Positions 41,208 through 50,713 of a DNA stretch of 64,000 bases are shown piece after piece (the stretch's first letter is position 1; the number at the start of each line of letters is the position of its first letter). The position numbers and the translations under genes were made by a program. The notes beneath the pieces are model-generated. The model did no database searches, was not told the DNA's origin, and saw only the letters and a program-made list of their open reading frames with translations. Origin of the DNA: Mycobacterium kyogaense (GTDB lineage: Bacteria > Actinomycetota > Actinomycetes > Mycobacteriales > Mycobacteriaceae); the NCBI RefSeq assembly GCF_003254575.1, contig NZ_QJUA01000007.1, positions 62,001-126,000 of the forward strand, written 5' to 3'.

Positions 41208-41302
41208 TGCTCATATGAGCACACCTGCTTGACATGTGAGCATAGCCCAGAGAATGATCCACATCACAAGGATCAAATGAGCGGTTCCCGTAACAGATGA
41301 GC
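41208..41302. promoter_or_regulatory. Operator cluster between the regulator and importer operons
   Basis: A perfect 14-bp palindrome TGCTCATATGAGCA is at 41208-41221. A further TGTGAGCA lies at 41235-41242, and half-sites ATGAGC recur at 41277-41282 and 41297-41302 (the latter includes an ATG in frame with the dehydrogenase). The set fits binding by the SorC-type regulator at both promoters. Confidence 0.6.
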
Positions 41303-41317
41303 GCGAGGGAGTGCGAT

Positions 41318-42364
41318 GTGACCGTGGTGAGTTCTGACGTCGTGAAGACCCCCGCCACCATGAGGGCCAGTGTTATGACCGGCGTCGGCGCCCTGCAGAT
41401 CGAGGATCGACCGGTGCCGACCCCGGGGGATCATCAGGTCCTCGTCGAGGTCGCCGCGGTCGGGGTGTGCGGCTCGGACGTGCACTACTACCGGCACGGC
41501 CGCATCGGCGATTTCGTCGTCGAAGAGCCGATGATCCTCGGTCACGAGCTCTCCGGGCGTATCGCCGCGGTCGGCGCCGGCGTCGACCCGACCCGGGTCG
41601 GCCAGCGCGTCGCCGTCGAACCGCAGCATCCGTGCCGGCGGTGCACGCAGTGCCGGGCAGGCCGCTACAACCTGTGCGCCCACATCGAGTTCTATGCCAC
41701 CCCGCCGATCGACGGCGCCTTCTGCCGCTACGTGCTGACCGACGACGACATGGCCCACCCGGTGCCGGATTCGATGTCCGACGATGCCGCCGCGCTGCTC
41801 GAGCCCCTGTCGGTCGCCATCGCCACCATGCGCAAGGCGCACGTGGCCCCCGGCACGTCGATCCTGATCGCCGGTGCCGGACCGATCGGCGTCATCTGCG
41901 CACAGACTGCCCGCGCTTTCGGGGCCGCCCGCATCGTCGTCACCGACCTCGTGGCCTCCCGCCGAGAGAAGGCCCTGCAGTTCGGCGCAACCGAGGTGCT
42001 CGATCCCACCGCCGTCGACGTCGCCGCCATCGATCCCGTGGACGCATTCGTCGACGCCACGGGCGTGCCCGCGGCGGTAGCCAGCGGGATCAAGGCGGTC
42101 GGACCGGCCGGGCACGTCGTGTTGGTCGGCATGGGCGCCGACGAATACCCGCTGCCTGTCGCCCACATCGCCAACAACGAGATCAACCTCACCGGGATCT
42201 TCCGCTACACCGACACCTGGCCCGCAGCCATCCACCTGGTGTCCAGCGGCGCCGTCGACCTCGACGCGATGGTGACAGGCCGTTACGACCTCGAGCACGT
42301 CGGCGAGGCGCTCGACAGCGATTCCGATCCGGCCAGCCTGAAATCGATCGTGGAGCCCCGATGA
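41318..42364 (+). CDS. Zinc-dependent polyol dehydrogenase (sorbitol/xylitol dehydrogenase-like)
   Basis: 348-aa MDR dehydrogenase. CGSDVHYYRHG supplies the catalytic Cys, GHELSG the His-Glu, and PCRRCTQCRAGRYNLC the four structural-zinc cysteines. The Rossmann motif is GAGPIGVICA, with Asp in VVTDLVASRR favouring NAD. Sorbitol-dehydrogenase features include FYATPPIDGAFCRYV and LLEPLSVAI. GTG 41318 is used because GAGGGA lies 7 nt upstream; ATG 41297 is in frame but sits in a putative operator half-site. First gene of the importer operon; ATGA overlap with the ATPase gene. Confidence 0.9.
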   Translation: MTVVSSDVVKTPATMRASVMTGVGALQIEDRPVPTPGDHQVLVEVAAVGVCGSDVHYYRHGRIGDFVVEEPMILGHELSGRIAAVGAGVDPTRVGQRVAVEPQHPCRRCTQCRAGRYNLCAHIEFYATPPIDGAFCRYVLTDDDMAHPVPDSMSDDAAALLEPLSVAIATMRKAHVAPGTSILIAGAGPIGVICAQTARAFGAARIVVTDLVASRREKALQFGATEVLDPTAVDVAAIDPVDAFVDATGVPAAVASGIKAVGPAGHVVLVGMGADEYPLPVAHIANNEINLTGIFRYTDTWPAAIHLVSSGAVDLDAMVTGRYDLEHVGEALDSDSDPASLKSIVEPR

Positions 42365-43905
42365 CCTCACCGACAGCAGCGCTGTTGCGCTGCAACGACA
42401 TTCGCAAGAGCTTCGGCGGCGTGCCGGTCCTCGAGGGCATCACGCTGGATCTGCAGCCGGGCACGGTCACCGCGCTCGCGGGCGAGAACGGCGCGGGCAA
42501 GTCCACGCTGATGAAGATCATCAGCGGTCAGTACAGCGCCGATCACGGCACCGTCACCGTCGGCGACGCGACACTGACACCGGGCAACACCAAGGACGCG
42601 GTGCGCCACGGCGTGGCGATCGTGCCTCAGGAACTCGCATCGATCGAGAACATGTCGGTCTACGAAAACCTCTTCGTGGGGCGCGAACTCACCGTCGGAC
42701 CGTTCCTGAACCGGCGCGCGATGATCGACCAGGCCCGCGATGCGCTGGGCGTGTTCGGTGTCGAGATCGACCCGTCGGCACGGATGGGGAGCCTGCCTGT
42801 CGGGCTGCGCCAGATCGTCGAGATCGTCAAGGCCGCCCGCACCGGCGCACAGGTGGTGATGCTCGACGAGCCCACCTCCGCGATCTCCGAACGTGAGGTC
42901 GAAGGTCTCTACAAGGTGGTGCGCCGGCTGCGCGAGCACGGCGTCGCGATGGTGTACACGACCCACAAGATGGCCGAGATCCGCGCGATCGCCGACCGCG
43001 TCGTGGTGCTGCGCGACGGTGGGCTGATCCTCGACAAGCAGATCGCCGACGTCAGCGACGACGACATCGTCACCGCGATGATCGGCCGCGAACTGGACGC
43101 TCTTTTTCCCGACCGCCCGACACCGGGCACCGACCCCGTCCTGGAGGTGCGCGACCTGCAGGTCGACGGCGCCTCGGGCCCGGTGTCGTTCACAGTGCAC
43201 GCCGGCGAGATCGTGGGTTTGGCCGGTCTCGTCGGCGCAGGCCGCACCGAGCTGCTGGAGGCGATCTTCGGCGCCCGGTCCAGCAGCGCCGGTCAGATCA
43301 CCGTGCGCGGCAAGACCGTCAAGCGCAACCAGCCCGCCGCGGCGATCACCGCGGGCATGGCGATGGTGCCCGAGGATCGCAAGCTCTCCGGAGTCGTGCT
43401 CTCGATGAGCGTGCTGGACAACGGGACTCTGCCCCGGCTGTCGTCGTTCTCGCTGGCCGGTTGGCTGCGGGGCCGCGCGCGCAACAAGGCGGTGTCCGAC
43501 GTGATGTCGTCGGTACGCCTCAAGACCCGCGGACTCAGCCAGGAGGTCGGCACGCTCTCCGGCGGTAATCAGCAGAAGGTGGTGCTGGCGCGCTGGCTCA
43601 CCGGCGACGTGAACGTACTGCTGCTCGACGAGCCGACCCGCGGTGTCGACGTCGGCGCCCGCAGCGAGATCTACCGCATCGTCACCGAGTTCGCGGCCAA
43701 CGGGATGGCGGTGCTGATGGCCTCGTCGGACATGCCTGAGATCGTCGGGCTGTCCCATCGCGCGTTCGTGATGCGCGAGGGCACGTTCGTCGGCGAACTC
43801 GACCGCGACGCACTCGACCACCCCGAGGTCCAGGAATCCGTGTTCCGCCTGGCCACCGCACTCGACAGCAAATCAACGACCACCCCGAAGCAGGAGGCTT
43901 CATGA
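42361..43905 (+). CDS. CUT2 sugar ABC transporter ATPase (RbsA-like, two ATPase domains)
   Basis: 514 aa with two ABC domains. Domain 1 has GENGAGKST and VVMLDEPTSAIS; domain 2 has a degenerate Walker A region (GLVGAGRTE), the signature LSGGNQQKV and LLLDEPTRGVDVG. The VPEDRKLSGVVL element is diagnostic of RbsA/XylG/MglA-type CUT2 importers. It is coupled by 4-bp overlaps to the genes before and after. It drives uptake of a sugar or polyol with the permease and binding protein that follow. Confidence 0.95.
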   Translation: MTSPTAALLRCNDIRKSFGGVPVLEGITLDLQPGTVTALAGENGAGKSTLMKIISGQYSADHGTVTVGDATLTPGNTKDAVRHGVAIVPQELASIENMSVYENLFVGRELTVGPFLNRRAMIDQARDALGVFGVEIDPSARMGSLPVGLRQIVEIVKAARTGAQVVMLDEPTSAISEREVEGLYKVVRRLREHGVAMVYTTHKMAEIRAIADRVVVLRDGGLILDKQIADVSDDDIVTAMIGRELDALFPDRPTPGTDPVLEVRDLQVDGASGPVSFTVHAGEIVGLAGLVGAGRTELLEAIFGARSSSAGQITVRGKTVKRNQPAAAITAGMAMVPEDRKLSGVVLSMSVLDNGTLPRLSSFSLAGWLRGRARNKAVSDVMSSVRLKTRGLSQEVGTLSGGNQQKVVLARWLTGDVNVLLLDEPTRGVDVGARSEIYRIVTEFAANGMAVLMASSDMPEIVGLSHRAFVMREGTFVGELDRDALDHPEVQESVFRLATALDSKSTTTPKQEAS

Positions 43906-44942
43906 GTACCGACGTCGACAGCAGCGCGCAGCCTCCCGGCCCGTCGGCTGCGCCGACCGTCACCTCGCCGATCACCGGCGAGCCGGTGAAATTGTTCTCT
44001 CGCCAATGGATTTCGGGCATGCTCCTGCGGTACTCCATGGTGATCGTGGTGCTGCTGGTCATCGCCTACTTCAGCTACCGGAGCGCGCGCTTCTCCACCC
44101 CTGACAACCTGATCACGATCCTGGTCGCCGCGGCACCGTTCGCGCTGATCGCGCTCGGTCAGACGCTGGTGATCCTGACCGGCGGTATCGACCTCTCGGT
44201 GGGCAGCGTGATCGCGGTGTCGGCGATGTCGGCCGCTGCGACCGCCAAGGCCAATCCGGGTCAGGTGTGGATGACCGTGCTGGTGGCCGTCCTGGTCGGC
44301 CTGGCCGTCGGGTGCGTCAACGGATTCCTGGTCTCGCGCATCAACGTTCCCCCGTTCATCGCCACGCTCGGCACCCTGACAGCAGGCTCCGGTCTGGCAT
44401 ATGTCATCGGCGGTGGCGCGCCGATCAACGGGCTGCCCGCCGAGTTCGGCTCCATCGCCAACACCAAGATCCTCGGTCTGCAGATTCCGGTGCTGCTGAT
44501 GATCATCGGCATCATCGCGCTGGCGATCATCATGAAGCGCACCACCTACGGCATGCGGGTCTACGCGGTGGGCGGCAACCGCAACGCGGCCGAGATCGCC
44601 GGCATCAACGCCAAGAACGTGTTGTTCAGCGTCTACGCGATCTCCGGTCTGCTGGCCGGACTCTCGGGCGTCATGCTCGCCTCGCGCGTCATCTCCGGTC
44701 CGCCGAACCTGGGACAAGGCTACGAACTCGACGCCATCGCGGCCGTCGTGATCGGCGGCGCCAGCCTGATGGGTGGACGCGGCAGCATCTGGGGCACCGC
44801 ACTGGGCCTGTTCATGATCATGACGCTGAACAACGGTCTCGACATCCTCGTGGTGCCGGCCTATTGGCAGGACGTCATCAAGGGTGTGCTGATCGTCGCC
44901 GCGGTCGCGGTCGACGTCTGGTCCTCCAGGAGGCGTACCTGA
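43902..44942 (+). CDS. CUT2 sugar ABC transporter permease (RbsC-like)
   Basis: 346 aa. A polar N-terminal tail of about 40 residues is followed by 8-10 TM helices; family blocks [54 protein letters not shown] and [19 protein letters not shown] are complete. The homodimer forms the channel energised by the RbsA-like ATPase. The gap to the binding-protein gene is 64 bp. Confidence 0.94.
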   Translation: MSTDVDSSAQPPGPSAAPTVTSPITGEPVKLFSRQWISGMLLRYSMVIVVLLVIAYFSYRSARFSTPDNLITILVAAAPFALIALGQTLVILTGGIDLSVGSVIAVSAMSAAATAKANPGQVWMTVLVAVLVGLAVGCVNGFLVSRINVPPFIATLGTLTAGSGLAYVIGGGAPINGLPAEFGSIANTKILGLQIPVLLMIIGIIALAIIMKRTTYGMRVYAVGGNRNAAEIAGINAKNVLFSVYAISGLLAGLSGVMLASRVISGPPNLGQGYELDAIAAVVIGGASLMGGRGSIWGTALGLFMIMTLNNGLDILVVPAYWQDVIKGVLIVAAVAVDVWSSRRRT

Positions 44943-45006
44943 GGCGAACCGAATCATCCATCTCTGCACCACGTTTCACTGTCGAAATCGAAAGAAGAGA
45001 GAACCC

Positions 45007-46056
45007 ATGAGATTGATCACCAAGTTCGCGGCGATGGCCTCGGCCGGTGTCGTCGGTGCCGCGCTGACCGCGTGCGGCGCCGGAGACACCACGTCCAACG
45101 CGGACACCAAGCGCATCGGTGTCACGGTGTACGACATGAGCTCGTTCATCACCGCGGGCAAAGAGGGCATGGAGGCCTACGCCAAGAACAACAACATCGA
45201 ATTGGTCTGGAACTCGGCCAATCTCGACGTCTCCACGCAGGCCAGCCAGATCGACTCGATGGTGAATCAGGGTGTCGACGCGATCATCGTCGTGCCCATC
45301 CAGGCGGATTCGCTGGGCCCGCAGGTCGCCAGCGCCAAGGCCAAGGGCATCCCGCTGGTGGCCGTCAACGCCGCGCTGAACAACCCCGATGTCGCCGGCA
45401 GCGTACAGCCCGACGACGTCAAAGCCGGTGAGCAGGAAATGCAGATGATGGCCGACCACCTCGGTGGTAAGGGCAACATCGTGATCCTGCAGGGCCCGCT
45501 GGGTCAGTCCGGTGAGCTGGACCGCACCAAGGGCATCAACAACGTGCTGGCCAAGTACCCGGACATCAAGGTGCTGGCCAAGGACACGGCCAACTGGAAG
45601 CGCGACGAGGCCGTCAACAAGATGAAGAACTGGATCTCCGGCTTCGGCCCGCAGATCAACGCCGTCGTCTCCGAGAACGACGACATGGGTCTCGGTGCGC
45701 TGCAGGCGCTCAAGGAGTCCGGCCGCAGCGACGTCCCGATCGTCGGCATCGACGGCATCGAGGACGGCCTCAACGCGGTGAAGAGTGGCGAGTTCATCGG
45801 CACCTCACTGCAGAACGGCACCGTGGAGCTCTCCGCGGGGCTCGCGGTGGCCAACTCGCTGGCCAAGAAGGAAGAGGTCAACACCAAGCCCGTGTACGTG
45901 ATGCCCGCCATCACCAAGGACAACGTCGACGTCGCGATCGAGCACGTGGTGACCGACCGGCAGAAGTTCCTCGACGGACTCTCGGAGCTGACCGCACAGA
46001 ACCTCAAGAGCGGTGACATCGCCTACGAGGGAATTCCGGGGCAGAAGCAGCCCTGA
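45007..46056 (+). CDS. Sugar/polyol-binding lipoprotein of the CUT2 importer (RbsB-like)
   Basis: 349-aa type I periplasmic-binding protein. Lipobox LTAC gives lipidated Cys23. The mature chain has [59 protein letters not shown] and [18 protein letters not shown], the ribose/polyol-binding fold. Binding proteins of this kind are known for erythritol, xylitol and related polyols. AAGAGAG precedes ATG 45007. A hairpin terminator follows at 46072. Confidence 0.93.
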   Translation: MRLITKFAAMASAGVVGAALTACGAGDTTSNADTKRIGVTVYDMSSFITAGKEGMEAYAKNNNIELVWNSANLDVSTQASQIDSMVNQGVDAIIVVPIQADSLGPQVASAKAKGIPLVAVNAALNNPDVAGSVQPDDVKAGEQEMQMMADHLGGKGNIVILQGPLGQSGELDRTKGINNVLAKYPDIKVLAKDTANWKRDEAVNKMKNWISGFGPQINAVVSENDDMGLGALQALKESGRSDVPIVGIDGIEDGLNAVKSGEFIGTSLQNGTVELSAGLAVANSLAKKEEVNTKPVYVMPAITKDNVDVAIEHVVTDRQKFLDGLSELTAQNLKSGDIAYEGIPGQKQP

Positions 46057-46071
46057 CGCACCACACGAAGT

Positions 46072-46105
46072 GGGGCCGGTCGCACTGCGGCCGGCCCCTC
46101 TTTCG
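46072..46105 (+). terminator. Terminator hairpin between the convergent importer and aldolase operons
   Basis: Arms GGGGCCGG and CCGGCCCC with an inner CGC/GCG pairing and a 3-nt loop; TCTTTC follows on the plus strand. It ends just before the aldolase stop codon, so it may serve both directions. Confidence 0.7.
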
Positions 46106-46771
46106 TCAGTCCTTCCCGGACGCCTGTTGCCCGTAGCCGGACAGCAGCCTGCCGACCTCGGCGATCTCGGCGTCGTCGAGGACCCGCACCGGCGCGCCGG
46201 TGGCCATGGCCCGCAACTGCACGTCGCACACGTACTCGAGATAGGGCACCAGGTTCAGCACCTTGGGCAGTGCCGCACCGGCCAGCACGGCGCCGTGATT
46301 GCCCATCAGTGCCGCGTTGCGGCCCCGCAGTGCAGCACTGACGTTGTCGGCCAGCTGCTGGGTGCCGAACGTGGCGTAGGGAGCGACCCGGACAGGGCCG
46401 CCGAACAGCGCCGAATAGTAGTGCGACGCAGGGACTTCGTCGACGACGGTGGACAGCGCGGTCGACGCCGGGGCATGGGTGTGCACGACGGCGGTGTGCT
46501 CCGAGGATCGGTACACCGCCAGGTGCAGTGCCAGCTCGCTGGACGGGGCCAGCACCGCGTCGACGGCGTTGCCGTCCAGGTCGTGGATGCCGACATCACG
46601 CGCCGACATCGCCTCGTAGTCCACCCCACTCGGCGAGATCACGAGGACGTCGTCGACCCGGATCGACACATTGCCTGCCGTGCCGACGACCAGGCCCGAG
46701 CGGCTCAGGTACCGGCAGGCGTCGACGACCTGCTGCCGCTGCTCCTCGAATTGAATGGTTCGCGGTCTCAT
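46106..46771 (-). CDS. Class II aldolase (fuculose-1-phosphate aldolase-like)
   Basis: 221-aa zinc aldolase/adducin-fold protein. Candidate zinc and catalytic residues are H97 and H99 (VVHTHAPAS), H159 (MGNHGAV) and the acid E79 (SSELALH), in the spacing of fuculose- and rhamnulose-1-phosphate aldolases; GTAGNVSIR is the phosphate-binding loop. Expected reaction: ketose-1-phosphate to dihydroxyacetone phosphate plus an aldehyde. Last gene of the DeoR-kinase-dehydrogenase-aldolase operon (ATGA overlap with the dehydrogenase). Confidence 0.88.
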   Translation of the reverse strand: MRPRTIQFEEQRQQVVDACRYLSRSGLVVGTAGNVSIRVDDVLVISPSGVDYEAMSARDVGIHDLDGNAVDAVLAPSSELALHLAVYRSSEHTAVVHTHAPASTALSTVVDEVPASHYYSALFGGPVRVAPYATFGTQQLADNVSAALRGRNAALMGNHGAVLAGAALPKVLNLVPYLEYVCDVQLRAMATGAPVRVLDDAEIAEVGRLLSGYGQQASGKD

Positions 46772-47805
46772 GGTTCGAGAATGTATTTCGATCCGCGGCC
46801 GGCGGCCATGTCCTCCAGGCTGGGCACCAGCTCGGAGAGCGGCCGGCGCTCGGTCACCAGCATCGAGCCGTCCACTTTGCGGCTGGACAGCAACTCGACG
46901 GCGGTGCGCACGTAGTTGGGGGTGTGGTGGAACACGCCCTTGAGGGTGTACTCCTCGTAGTGCATCGCGCTGGAGTCGACGGAAAACGCTGCGCCGGCGG
47001 GTGTTCCGCCGAACAGCACGGCCGTCGCGCCGGGGCGCAGCGTTCGGACGGTCTGCTCCCACACCTGCGGCAGTCCGACCGCCTCGATGCCGACGTCGGC
47101 GCCGCGGCCGTGCGGGGTGTGCCGTTTGATCAGCGCGACACGGTCTTCGAAGTCGGAGACCTCGGACAGGTCGATCGTGTCGACCGCGCCGGCGCGGACG
47201 GCCTGCTGCAACCGCCACGGTGACTGGTCGACGGAGATCACGTTGGCGCCCCGCAGGGTGGCGAGCCGGACGAACATCAGCCCGATCGGCCCGGCCCCGT
47301 GCACGACGACGGTGTCACCGAGCTCGATGCCCGTCTCGGCCATGCCGTGCACGACCGTGGCCAGCGGCTCGAGTGGTGCGGCGTCGGCGAAGTCGAGGTC
47401 GTCGGGCAGCGTGTAGGTGTTGCGGGCCACGATCGCGGCGGGGATCACCACTTCCTCGGCGAAGGCGCCGTTGAGGAATTCGAGATTCTCGCAGAGGCTT
47501 TCGCGATGGCGGATGCACGCCCAGCAGTAGCCGCACGGCACGGTGTTGGCCGCGGTGACCCGATCGCCGGCGGCGAAGGTCTCGACACCGTCGCCGACGG
47601 CGGTGACCACGCCGGCGAACTCGTGGCCGAATCGCGACGGCAGCGTGGGGAACAGCTTGGGGTGGCCGCGTCGGTAGGACTTGAGGTCGGTGCCGCACGT
47701 CGCGGCGGCGCGCACCTCGACGAGGATCTCGCCCGGTCCAGGCTCGGTGGAGCCGATGTCCTCCAGCTTCAGTTCGCCGGGACCGTAGAACATGGCGGCT
47801 CTCAC
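46768..47805 (-). CDS. Zinc-binding alcohol dehydrogenase of the polyol operon
   Basis: 345-aa MDR enzyme. CGTDLKSYRRG (catalytic Cys), GHEFAG (His-Glu), and a structural-zinc set in TVPCGYCWACIRHRESLC. The Rossmann motif is GAGPIGLMFV, followed by VISVDQSPWRLQ. GTG 47805 makes a GTGA overlap with the kinase stop; the protein then begins VRAAMFYGPGELKLEDI. It may oxidise a second polyol or reduce the aldehyde released by the aldolase; the sequence does not decide. Confidence 0.88.
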   Translation of the reverse strand: MRAAMFYGPGELKLEDIGSTEPGPGEILVEVRAAATCGTDLKSYRRGHPKLFPTLPSRFGHEFAGVVTAVGDGVETFAAGDRVTAANTVPCGYCWACIRHRESLCENLEFLNGAFAEEVVIPAAIVARNTYTLPDDLDFADAAPLEPLATVVHGMAETGIELGDTVVVHGAGPIGLMFVRLATLRGANVISVDQSPWRLQQAVRAGAVDTIDLSEVSDFEDRVALIKRHTPHGRGADVGIEAVGLPQVWEQTVRTLRPGATAVLFGGTPAGAAFSVDSSAMHYEEYTLKGVFHHTPNYVRTAVELLSSRKVDGSMLVTERRPLSELVPSLEDMAAGRGSKYILEP

Positions 47806-49329
47806 GGTGAGATCTCCTTCGACAGTGGTGTTTCGTGCAGGGTGTGGAGCAGGTCGCGGGTCTGCGCGTAGACGCGCTCGTAGAGCGCGCGCAGCCGCCG
47901 GTAGGCAGCGGCCGAATCGGGCCGCGGAGTCACCACGGCGTCGGTGGTGCTGACCGCCGCCGCTGCGGCGGGCAAAGTGTCGTAGGCGCCGACTGCGGTC
48001 AGCGCGATCGCGGCCGCGCCGAGCGCGCTCACTTCGGCGGTGGCGCACACCTCCAGCGGCCGGTCGAACACGTCGGCGAGGATCTGCGTCCACAGCGCGC
48101 TGCGGGCTCCGCCGCCGGTCGCCCGCATCACCTCGACCGGCTCACCGCGCGCGGCTTCGAGTCCGTCGAGCTGCAGGCGCAACTCGAGCGCGATGCCCTC
48201 GAGTAGGGACCGGTAGAAGTGGGCGCGGGTGTGACATCCCTGCCAGCCCAACGTCACTCCGGAAGCCTGCCCGTCCCAGTGCGGGGTCTGCGCTCCGTTC
48301 CAGTACGGCAGCGTCATCAGCCGTTCGCTGCCGATGGGCAGGGCCGCGGCGGCGCACTCCAGCGCCGGGTCGGGTGCGCCGGCCAGACCGGGATCGCCGA
48401 ATTCGCGCCGGAACCAGGTCGACAGGTAGGTCCCCGACGAGCTGAACGTCTCGACGGTGGACTGGCCCGGCATGGCCGAGATCATCGATCGGTACGCGCG
48501 TGCCGGAACATAGGACTTCGTCTCGCTGCCGATCACCACGGCCGTGCCGAGCACCAGGTAGGCCGCGCCCGGATCCGTCACGCCCAAGCCGATTCCGCCG
48601 GCCTGGCCGTCGCCGGTGCCGGCGATGACCGCGACGTCGTGACTGACGCCCCACACCTCGGCGACCTGTGGCCGCAGCGTTGCGATCGTGGTTCCACTCG
48701 GGACGAGTTCGGGCAGCTGGTCACGGCGCAGCCCGGCGAGCTCGAGTAGCTCGTCACTGTAATCGCCGGTGCTCTGGTCGATCACGGCCAGCGGATCGAC
48801 CGAGGCAGTGCTCGACACCCACCTGCCGGTCATCGTGTGTACCAGGTAGGAGTGGACATCGGCGACGCGACTACTGCGCGCCATCGTCTCGGGTTCGTGG
48901 TCGCGCAGCCAGAGCAGCTTGTAGAGACCGGGGGTGATGTCGGCGGGCTTGCCCGACAGCAGCTCCACGCGCTCGGTGCCATAGGTCCGAACCTCGGCCT
49001 CGGCGCGACCGTCCAGCCACAGGATCGCCGGCCGGATCGGCGTTTCGTCACCGTCGAGGCAGACGAAGCTCTCCCGTTGATGCGTCACGCAGACCGCCGC
49101 GACAGTGCTGCGATCCGCAAATATCTTGCAGCGCAGCGCGGATGGCAGCGTCGGTGGCCGTCCACCACTGGGTGGCGTCCTGCTCGAACCAGTGCGGGAC
49201 CGGGCTCCGGGTGTCCAGTGCCTGGCTGCCGGAACCCACCACGCGACCTTCGGCGTCGACCACGATCGCCTTGGCGGCGGTTGTCGAGCAGTCGACCGCG
49301 ATGACCAGAGGTGCTGCCACGGTGCTCAC
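47802..49329 (-). pseudogene. FGGY-family carbohydrate kinase, split by a one-base frameshift
   Basis: From GTG 49329 the N-terminal FGGY part reads VIAVDCSTTAAKAIVVDAEG to about residue 70 (AIRAALQDI), then leaves frame. Dropping one base of the AAA run at 49119-49121 (TTT on the coding strand) joins it to ADRSTVAAVCVTHQRESF and a full C-terminal kinase with GTGDGQAGG and TGGGARSALWTQILADV, giving 508 residues, the normal size. As read, the N frame stops at 49048. It is either a real lesion or a sequencing error; the rest is well preserved, which favours a recent event or an error. GTGA overlaps link it to DeoR and to the dehydrogenase. The intact enzyme would phosphorylate a ketose. Confidence 0.85.
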
Positions 49330-50126
49330 GATTCGGCCACCAGGATGTTCGCCCCGGCGTCGTCGAGACGGCGGTGCTCGTCAGGGTCTATTCCGGAATC
49401 GACGACGACGACGTCGAAGTCCGCCACATCGCAGATGCGGTGTATCGCGCGCCGGGAGACCTTGCTGTGGTCGATCAGCAACACCCGCAACTCGGCACTG
49501 TCCATGAAGGCTCGCTTGAGTTGTGCTGCGGCACTCGAGGGATGGAAGCACCTGCCGCGCGAAAGTGCCGGCACCGACATGAACAGCACGTCGTAGTGCA
49601 CGTCGCGGAGTGCCCGGATGGCCTGCGGGCCCAGGAACGAGGAGAACTCCGGGACGAAGTCGCCACCGATGGCGTTCAGGCGCACTCGCGCGTCGGTCGA
49701 GAGGTCGTTGATGGCGGGCAGAAAGTTGGTGATCACCGTGAGCGGCAGGTGCGAGGAGAGCAGCGGCACCACGTGCAGGGCGGTGGTGCTGTCGTCGAGG
49801 GCCACCGCGGTCATGTCGATGCGGTCGCTTGCCCAGGCCACCCCGGCTCTGGCGACAGCTTGCTTCTCGGCGAGGTTGAGGACACGACGCAGTTCGATGT
49901 TGCGTTCGAACGCCTCGGTGGGCGGTGCCTCGGCACCGGAACGCACCTTTCGCAGCAGACCCACCTGGTGGAGGTGGTCGAGATCGCGATGGATGGTCAT
50001 GGTGCTGACGCCGAATTCATGGGCCAGTTCGTCGATGCGGGCCGTGCCCTTGGCGCGGACGAACTGCGCGATCTCGGTGCGGCGAGCGGTGTTGGCGCTG
50101 ACACGCATGGGCGGGGTGGACGTCAC
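49326..50126 (-). CDS. DeoR/GlpR-family transcriptional regulator
   Basis: 266 aa. N-terminal DeoR helix-turn-helix (RTEIAQFVRAKGTARIDELA, then FGVSTMTIHRDLDHLHQ) and a C-terminal sugar-phosphate sensor domain (ALDDSTTALHVVPLL, TNFLPAINDL, GGDFVPEFSSFLGP, LIDHSKV). It probably senses a phosphorylated intermediate of the operon it heads. GTG 50126 has AGGAGG 4 nt upstream and is preferred over ATG 50108. Second regulator of the polyol island. Confidence 0.9.
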   Translation of the reverse strand: MTSTPPMRVSANTARRTEIAQFVRAKGTARIDELAHEFGVSTMTIHRDLDHLHQVGLLRKVRSGAEAPPTEAFERNIELRRVLNLAEKQAVARAGVAWASDRIDMTAVALDDSTTALHVVPLLSSHLPLTVITNFLPAINDLSTDARVRLNAIGGDFVPEFSSFLGPQAIRALRDVHYDVLFMSVPALSRGRCFHPSSAAAQLKRAFMDSAELRVLLIDHSKVSRRAIHRICDVADFDVVVVDSGIDPDEHRRLDDAGANILVAES

Positions 50127-50211
50127 CGCTCCTCCTTGCGCACCGCAACTTCGCACCGAACATCACAAAACTAACAACAGAGATGTGAGGATGGCAAGAA
50201 AGCGGGAGAAG

Positions 50212-50664
50212 TCAGTTCGGCAGCTGGTAATCCATCGGCCGGCCGTCGCCCGCCGCGGCGCCACCATCGGCGATCGCCGTCGCCACCGGCGCCCCGTCGC
50301 GCACCACACCGACCACGACGACGTGCTGTGCGGGCCGGAACGCCGTGGAGCCCGGCCCGTGGATCTGTGCGGTCTCGGAGGTGATCGAGAACGTGGTGGT
50401 GTGTCCGGCGGCATCGGCAGTGGTCAGAGACGTCGGCGACACCTCGGTCACCCAACCGGCCCGCTGGATGTCCTGGACAGCCGGGACGGCAGCCGGCGGC
50501 GGTGTCGTCACCGTCATCGCCCGGGGACCGTCGGGTCCCGCGACGGCGAGCAACCATCCCCCCATACCTGCGGCCACGATCATCGACGCCAAGCCCCACC
50601 GCGGTCCGGCGTGTGCCGGTGCGGTCGAGAGGCGGTGCCTGCCGGGCAGGTGTGTGGTGGCCAT
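50212..50664 (-). CDS. Membrane-anchored protein with DUF5666-like beta domain
   Basis: 150 aa, function unknown. One TM helix (GLASMIVAAGMGGWLLAVAG, about 24-43) follows a short basic tail; a linker of Pro/Ala leads to a beta-rich domain (GWVTEVSPTSLTTADAAGHT, TFSITSETAQI, VVVVGVVRDG) of the DUF5666 kind. It ends QLPN. ATG 50664 places the TM near the N terminus; the frame continues upstream into the Nudix gene. Confidence 0.65.
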   Translation of the reverse strand: MATTHLPGRHRLSTAPAHAGPRWGLASMIVAAGMGGWLLAVAGPDGPRAMTVTTPPPAAVPAVQDIQRAGWVTEVSPTSLTTADAAGHTTTFSITSETAQIHGPGSTAFRPAQHVVVVGVVRDGAPVATAIADGGAAAGDGRPMDYQLPN

Positions 50665-50713
50665 CGTGGCTGTGGCTACCCGGCCCGTTGTCGGCAGAAA
50701 CACCGACGTCAGC

